Assembly (NCBI GenBank): GCA_040255925.1
Contig: JBDZVX010000123.1
Location: 1 to 7,064 of the forward strand
Length of the DNA stretch: 7,064 bases
Direction of reading: 5' to 3'
Source: Nitrolancea sp040255925
Lineage (GTDB): Bacteria > Chloroflexota > Chloroflexia > Thermomicrobiales > Thermomicrobiaceae
Each line of letters starts with the position of its first letter. Position 1 is the stretch's first letter. A program made the position numbers and the translations under genes. Positions 5,868-7,064 of this stretch are shown here, piece by piece. The notes under the pieces are model-generated. The model saw nothing but the letters and a program-made list of their open reading frames with translations, made no database searches and was not told where the DNA came from.

Positions 5868-5917
5868 GGCCGGATAGAAAATGGGGAATCCGTTGTTTCA
5901 CGGATAGTCATCCGGCC
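5868..5917. repeat. Nested inverted repeat upstream of the avidin-like gene
   Basis: GGCCGGAT (5868-5875) and ATCCGGCC (5910-5917) form a perfect outer 8-bp inverted repeat. Inside it ATCCGT (5888-5893) and ACGGAT (5900-5905) form a second perfect 6-bp repeat around a 6-base centre. CGGATAG also occurs twice in direct orientation (5871 and 5901). The element lies 44 bases upstream of the avidin-like start codon and 46 bases before the 28-codon frame on the other strand. It looks like an operator or a cruciform-type structure, but it does not match the BirA, BioR or BioQ boxes I know. Confidence 0.5.
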
Positions 5918-5963
5918 AAGACGTGCGACAATTGGAGGACATGCCATTCTTGAGGAGGCCGTG

Positions 5964-6050
5964 ATGCGCAATGAACCTGACTGGAACTTGCTCTGGATAT
6001 CGTTATTCCTCATAACAGTCGCCGTAAGTGCCTATCTGATGGGGGATTGA
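5964..6050 (+). CDS. Candidate 28-residue single-span membrane microprotein
   Basis: I do not recognise this short frame, but several features argue that it is translated. AGGAGG (5953-5958) sits exactly 5 bases before the ATG at 5964, the best ribosome binding site in the window's right half. The product has a charged head (MRNEPDWN), then one uninterrupted hydrophobic span at residues 9-25 (LLWISLFLITVAVSAYL), and ends MGD before TGA. It lies in the divergent region between the avidin-like gene and bioY and points toward bioY, whose start is 323 bases downstream. It could be a small partner of the membrane transporter, a leader peptide, or a chance frame. The short length keeps confidence moderate. 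Confidence 0.5.
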   Translation: MRNEPDWNLLWISLFLITVAVSAYLMGD

Positions 6051-6373
6051 TGGCGGATGCCCCGTAGCTAAGTCGGTTCGCGTCATGTGTCCGTCATTCT
6101 GTAATTTCCATGGACACGTCCTGGACATTAACGGAGAACTCGATAGTTCCTCCGGCTCAGGATAACCCGTGATTAGAGTACCGGAGAATCTGCGTCAGTC
6201 CGGACTATTGCCGTTGACCCGGAATGGGCGGGGATGGCACAGTATAAGGCGCGTTATCGTTCGGGCGATTCCACACTGGGAATCACCGCAGTACGTTCGC
6301 CGCGTTCCGGACGACACTCGATGCTGAATACGAGACCGCGGTTCGTGACCAGGATGAGGAGGATGAGAACCGG
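6051..6373 (+). other. Structured intergenic leader region before bioY
   Basis: This stretch of about 320 bases holds no recognised gene. It contains a cluster of GTCC/GGAC elements at 6087-6128 and a hairpin at 6132-6154 (CGGAGAACT, loop CGAT, AGTTCCTCCG with one bulged C). CTCCGG at 6150-6155 can instead pair with CCGGAG at 6181-6186, which in turn can pair with TCCGG at 6199-6203. TTGACC (6214-6219) and TATAAG (6243-6248) look like promoter hexamers but are 23 bases apart, too far for a normal sigma-70 promoter. The bioY frame is open upstream to 6248, but I see no start codon in that extension. Confidence 0.45.
6357..6362 (+). promoter_or_regulatory. Ribosome binding site of bioY
   Basis: AGGAGG lies 11 bases before the ATG at 6374. 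The spacing is rather long, but no other in-frame start is available near it. Confidence 0.55.
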
Positions 6374-6970
6374 ATGGCCACCGCCATACTCGCGCCGCGA
6401 CGAACAATCATCGACGTAATCTTGCATGGCCGGGGACTGGCCTATCAGATCGCGTTGATCGTCGCCGGGAGCCTGCTCGTCGCGCTGTCGGCCCAGATCA
6501 CGATCCCGCTCCCGTACGTCCCGCTTACCGGCCAGACCTACGCCGTGCTGCTCGTCGGCGCGCTGCTCGGTAGCCGGCGCGGAGGACTCAGTATGCTCCT
6601 CTACCTCCTCGAAGGCCAGGTCGGCCTCCCGTTCTTCGCCCGCAGTGGCGGACCACCGACCATGGGCTATGTCTTCGGATTCATTCTCGCGGGATTCATT
6701 GTCGGCTGGCTTGCCGAGCGGGGCTGGGACCGGAATTTCAAGACGGCCGTCGCCGCCATGGCCGTTGGAGAGGCCGCGATCTTCCTGCTAGGACTGCCCT
6801 GGCTCGCGATGTTCGTTGGCTGGAGCACCGCGATCGCGGCTGGGCTCCTCCCGTTCATCCTGGGCGATGTAGTCAAGCTGCTCCTGGCGGCGGCCACGTT
6901 GCCGGTGGGCTGGCGGCTCATTGGAGGCCGCGGACCAAAGTATGTCCGCGGTAGTACGGAACGGGAGTAA
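6374..6970 (+). CDS. bioY: Biotin transporter BioY (ECF S component)
   Basis: BioY is the membrane-embedded substrate-binding subunit of energy-coupling-factor biotin transporters. It works with EcfT and the ATPases EcfA/A', or in some organisms alone. None of the partners is in this window, which fits a shared ECF module encoded elsewhere. The 198-residue length is typical. The family landmarks are present: SAQITIPLPYVPLTGQTYAV (residues 39-58), LLGSRRGGLSMLLYLLEGQVGLPFF (64-88, in pieces), GPPTMGYVFGFILAGFIVG (93-111), and the C-terminal GLLPFILGDVVKLLLAA (157-173). About six hydrophobic segments are visible, at roughly 24-44, 52-68, 70-85, 97-116, 124-147 and 151-178. The ATG at 6374 follows AGGAGG (6357-6362). 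The gene diverges from an avidin-like gene, suggesting a shared role in biotin handling. The product assignment is secure. Confidence 0.95.
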   Translation: MATAILAPRRTIIDVILHGRGLAYQIALIVAGSLLVALSAQITIPLPYVPLTGQTYAVLLVGALLGSRRGGLSMLLYLLEGQVGLPFFARSGGPPTMGYVFGFILAGFIVGWLAERGWDRNFKTAVAAMAVGEAAIFLLGLPWLAMFVGWSTAIAAGLLPFILGDVVKLLLAAATLPVGWRLIGGRGPKYVRGSTERE

Positions 6971-6979
6971 GGCGGAGGG

Positions 6980-7041
6980 CCCTCACCCCCAGCCCCTCTC
7001 CCAACGTTAGCTATGCGTTACCCATAAGTCCGGGGGAGGGG
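6980..7041. repeat. C-rich/G-rich inverted repeat downstream of bioY
   Basis: After bioY the sequence reads CCCTCACCCCCAGCCCC and onward. Its CCCCTCTCCC arm (6993-7002) pairs with GGGGGAGGGG (7032-7041), ten pairs including one G-U, around a 29-base centre. The 'ccctcacccccagcccctctccc' style of element recurs between genes in many GC-rich bacteria, so this is probably one copy of a dispersed family. It may also end bioY transcription, although there is no T-run. Confidence 0.55.
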
Positions 7042-7064
7042 TGCGCGAGTTGCCAGGTGGCGGC

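Noticed and set aside
6214..6248. TTGACC and TATAAG as a bioY promoter
   Set aside because: The spacing of 23 bases is outside the normal 16-19 range.
5825..6373. Known biotin-regulator boxes (BirA TTGTAAACC type, BioR TTATCTATAA type, BioQ TGAAC-N3-GTTCA type)
   Set aside because: I looked through the avidin-bioY intergenic region on both strands and found no convincing match to the consensuses I remember.
6195..6419. Open frames on both strands just upstream of bioY
   Set aside because: Composition is non-protein-like, and the plus-strand frame overlaps the bioY start in another frame.
1..7064. CRISPR array, insertion sequence, prophage or phage-defence genes
   Set aside because: No regularly spaced direct repeats, transposase motifs, terminal inverted repeats flanking a gene, or defence-type domains were seen.

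Overview
The window is GC-rich bacterial chromosome. Its gene content suggests Chloroflexota, possibly a Thermomicrobia-type lineage, with moderate confidence. The clue is an L,D-transpeptidase carrying two copies of a 'TGH...YW...GG...GYP...QYFERARFEYHP...LLG' module, which I associate with Chloroflexota envelope proteins. RecD2, BioY and rpsP are too widespread to place the organism. No insertion sequence, CRISPR array, tRNA or rRNA was seen.

Layout, left to right. (1) The first 37 codons of rpsP (ribosomal protein S16) run off the left edge on the minus strand, with a good promoter upstream. (2) A roughly 530-base intergenic region rich in hairpins follows. (3) A secreted L,D-transpeptidase (+) ends at a strong terminator shared with the convergent recD2 (-), a complete SF1B helicase gene of about 750 codons. 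(4) A small membrane protein of unknown function (+) diverges from recD2 and is followed by an HD-domain hydrolase (+). (5) A 10-bp GC-rich hairpin separates the HD gene from a convergent minus-strand gene for an avidin/streptavidin-family protein. (6) A nested palindrome, a 28-codon candidate membrane microprotein with an ideal ribosome binding site, and a structured leader lead into bioY (+), the biotin-specific S component of an ECF transporter. (7) The right end holds a C-rich/G-rich inverted repeat of a common intergenic type.

The most interesting part is the right third, about 5420-6970. The avidin-like protein appears to keep nearly every residue that contacts biotin in streptavidin, including the tryptophan donated by the neighbouring subunit. 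It also has a cysteine pair at exactly the loop positions of the rhizavidin disulfide. It starts directly at the first beta strand, after a strong ribosome binding site and an in-frame upstream stop, so it has no signal peptide and is predicted to be cytoplasmic. It is divergent from bioY across an intergenic stretch full of inverted repeats. This suggests a biotin capture and retention locus: BioY imports biotin and the avidin-like protein binds it, perhaps as a store, buffer or sensor. The co-location is seen in the sequence; the functional link is inference.

The remaining genes (ribosome, cell-wall cross-linking, DNA repair, HD hydrolase) look like ordinary chromosomal housekeeping neighbours with no evident link to the biotin locus.
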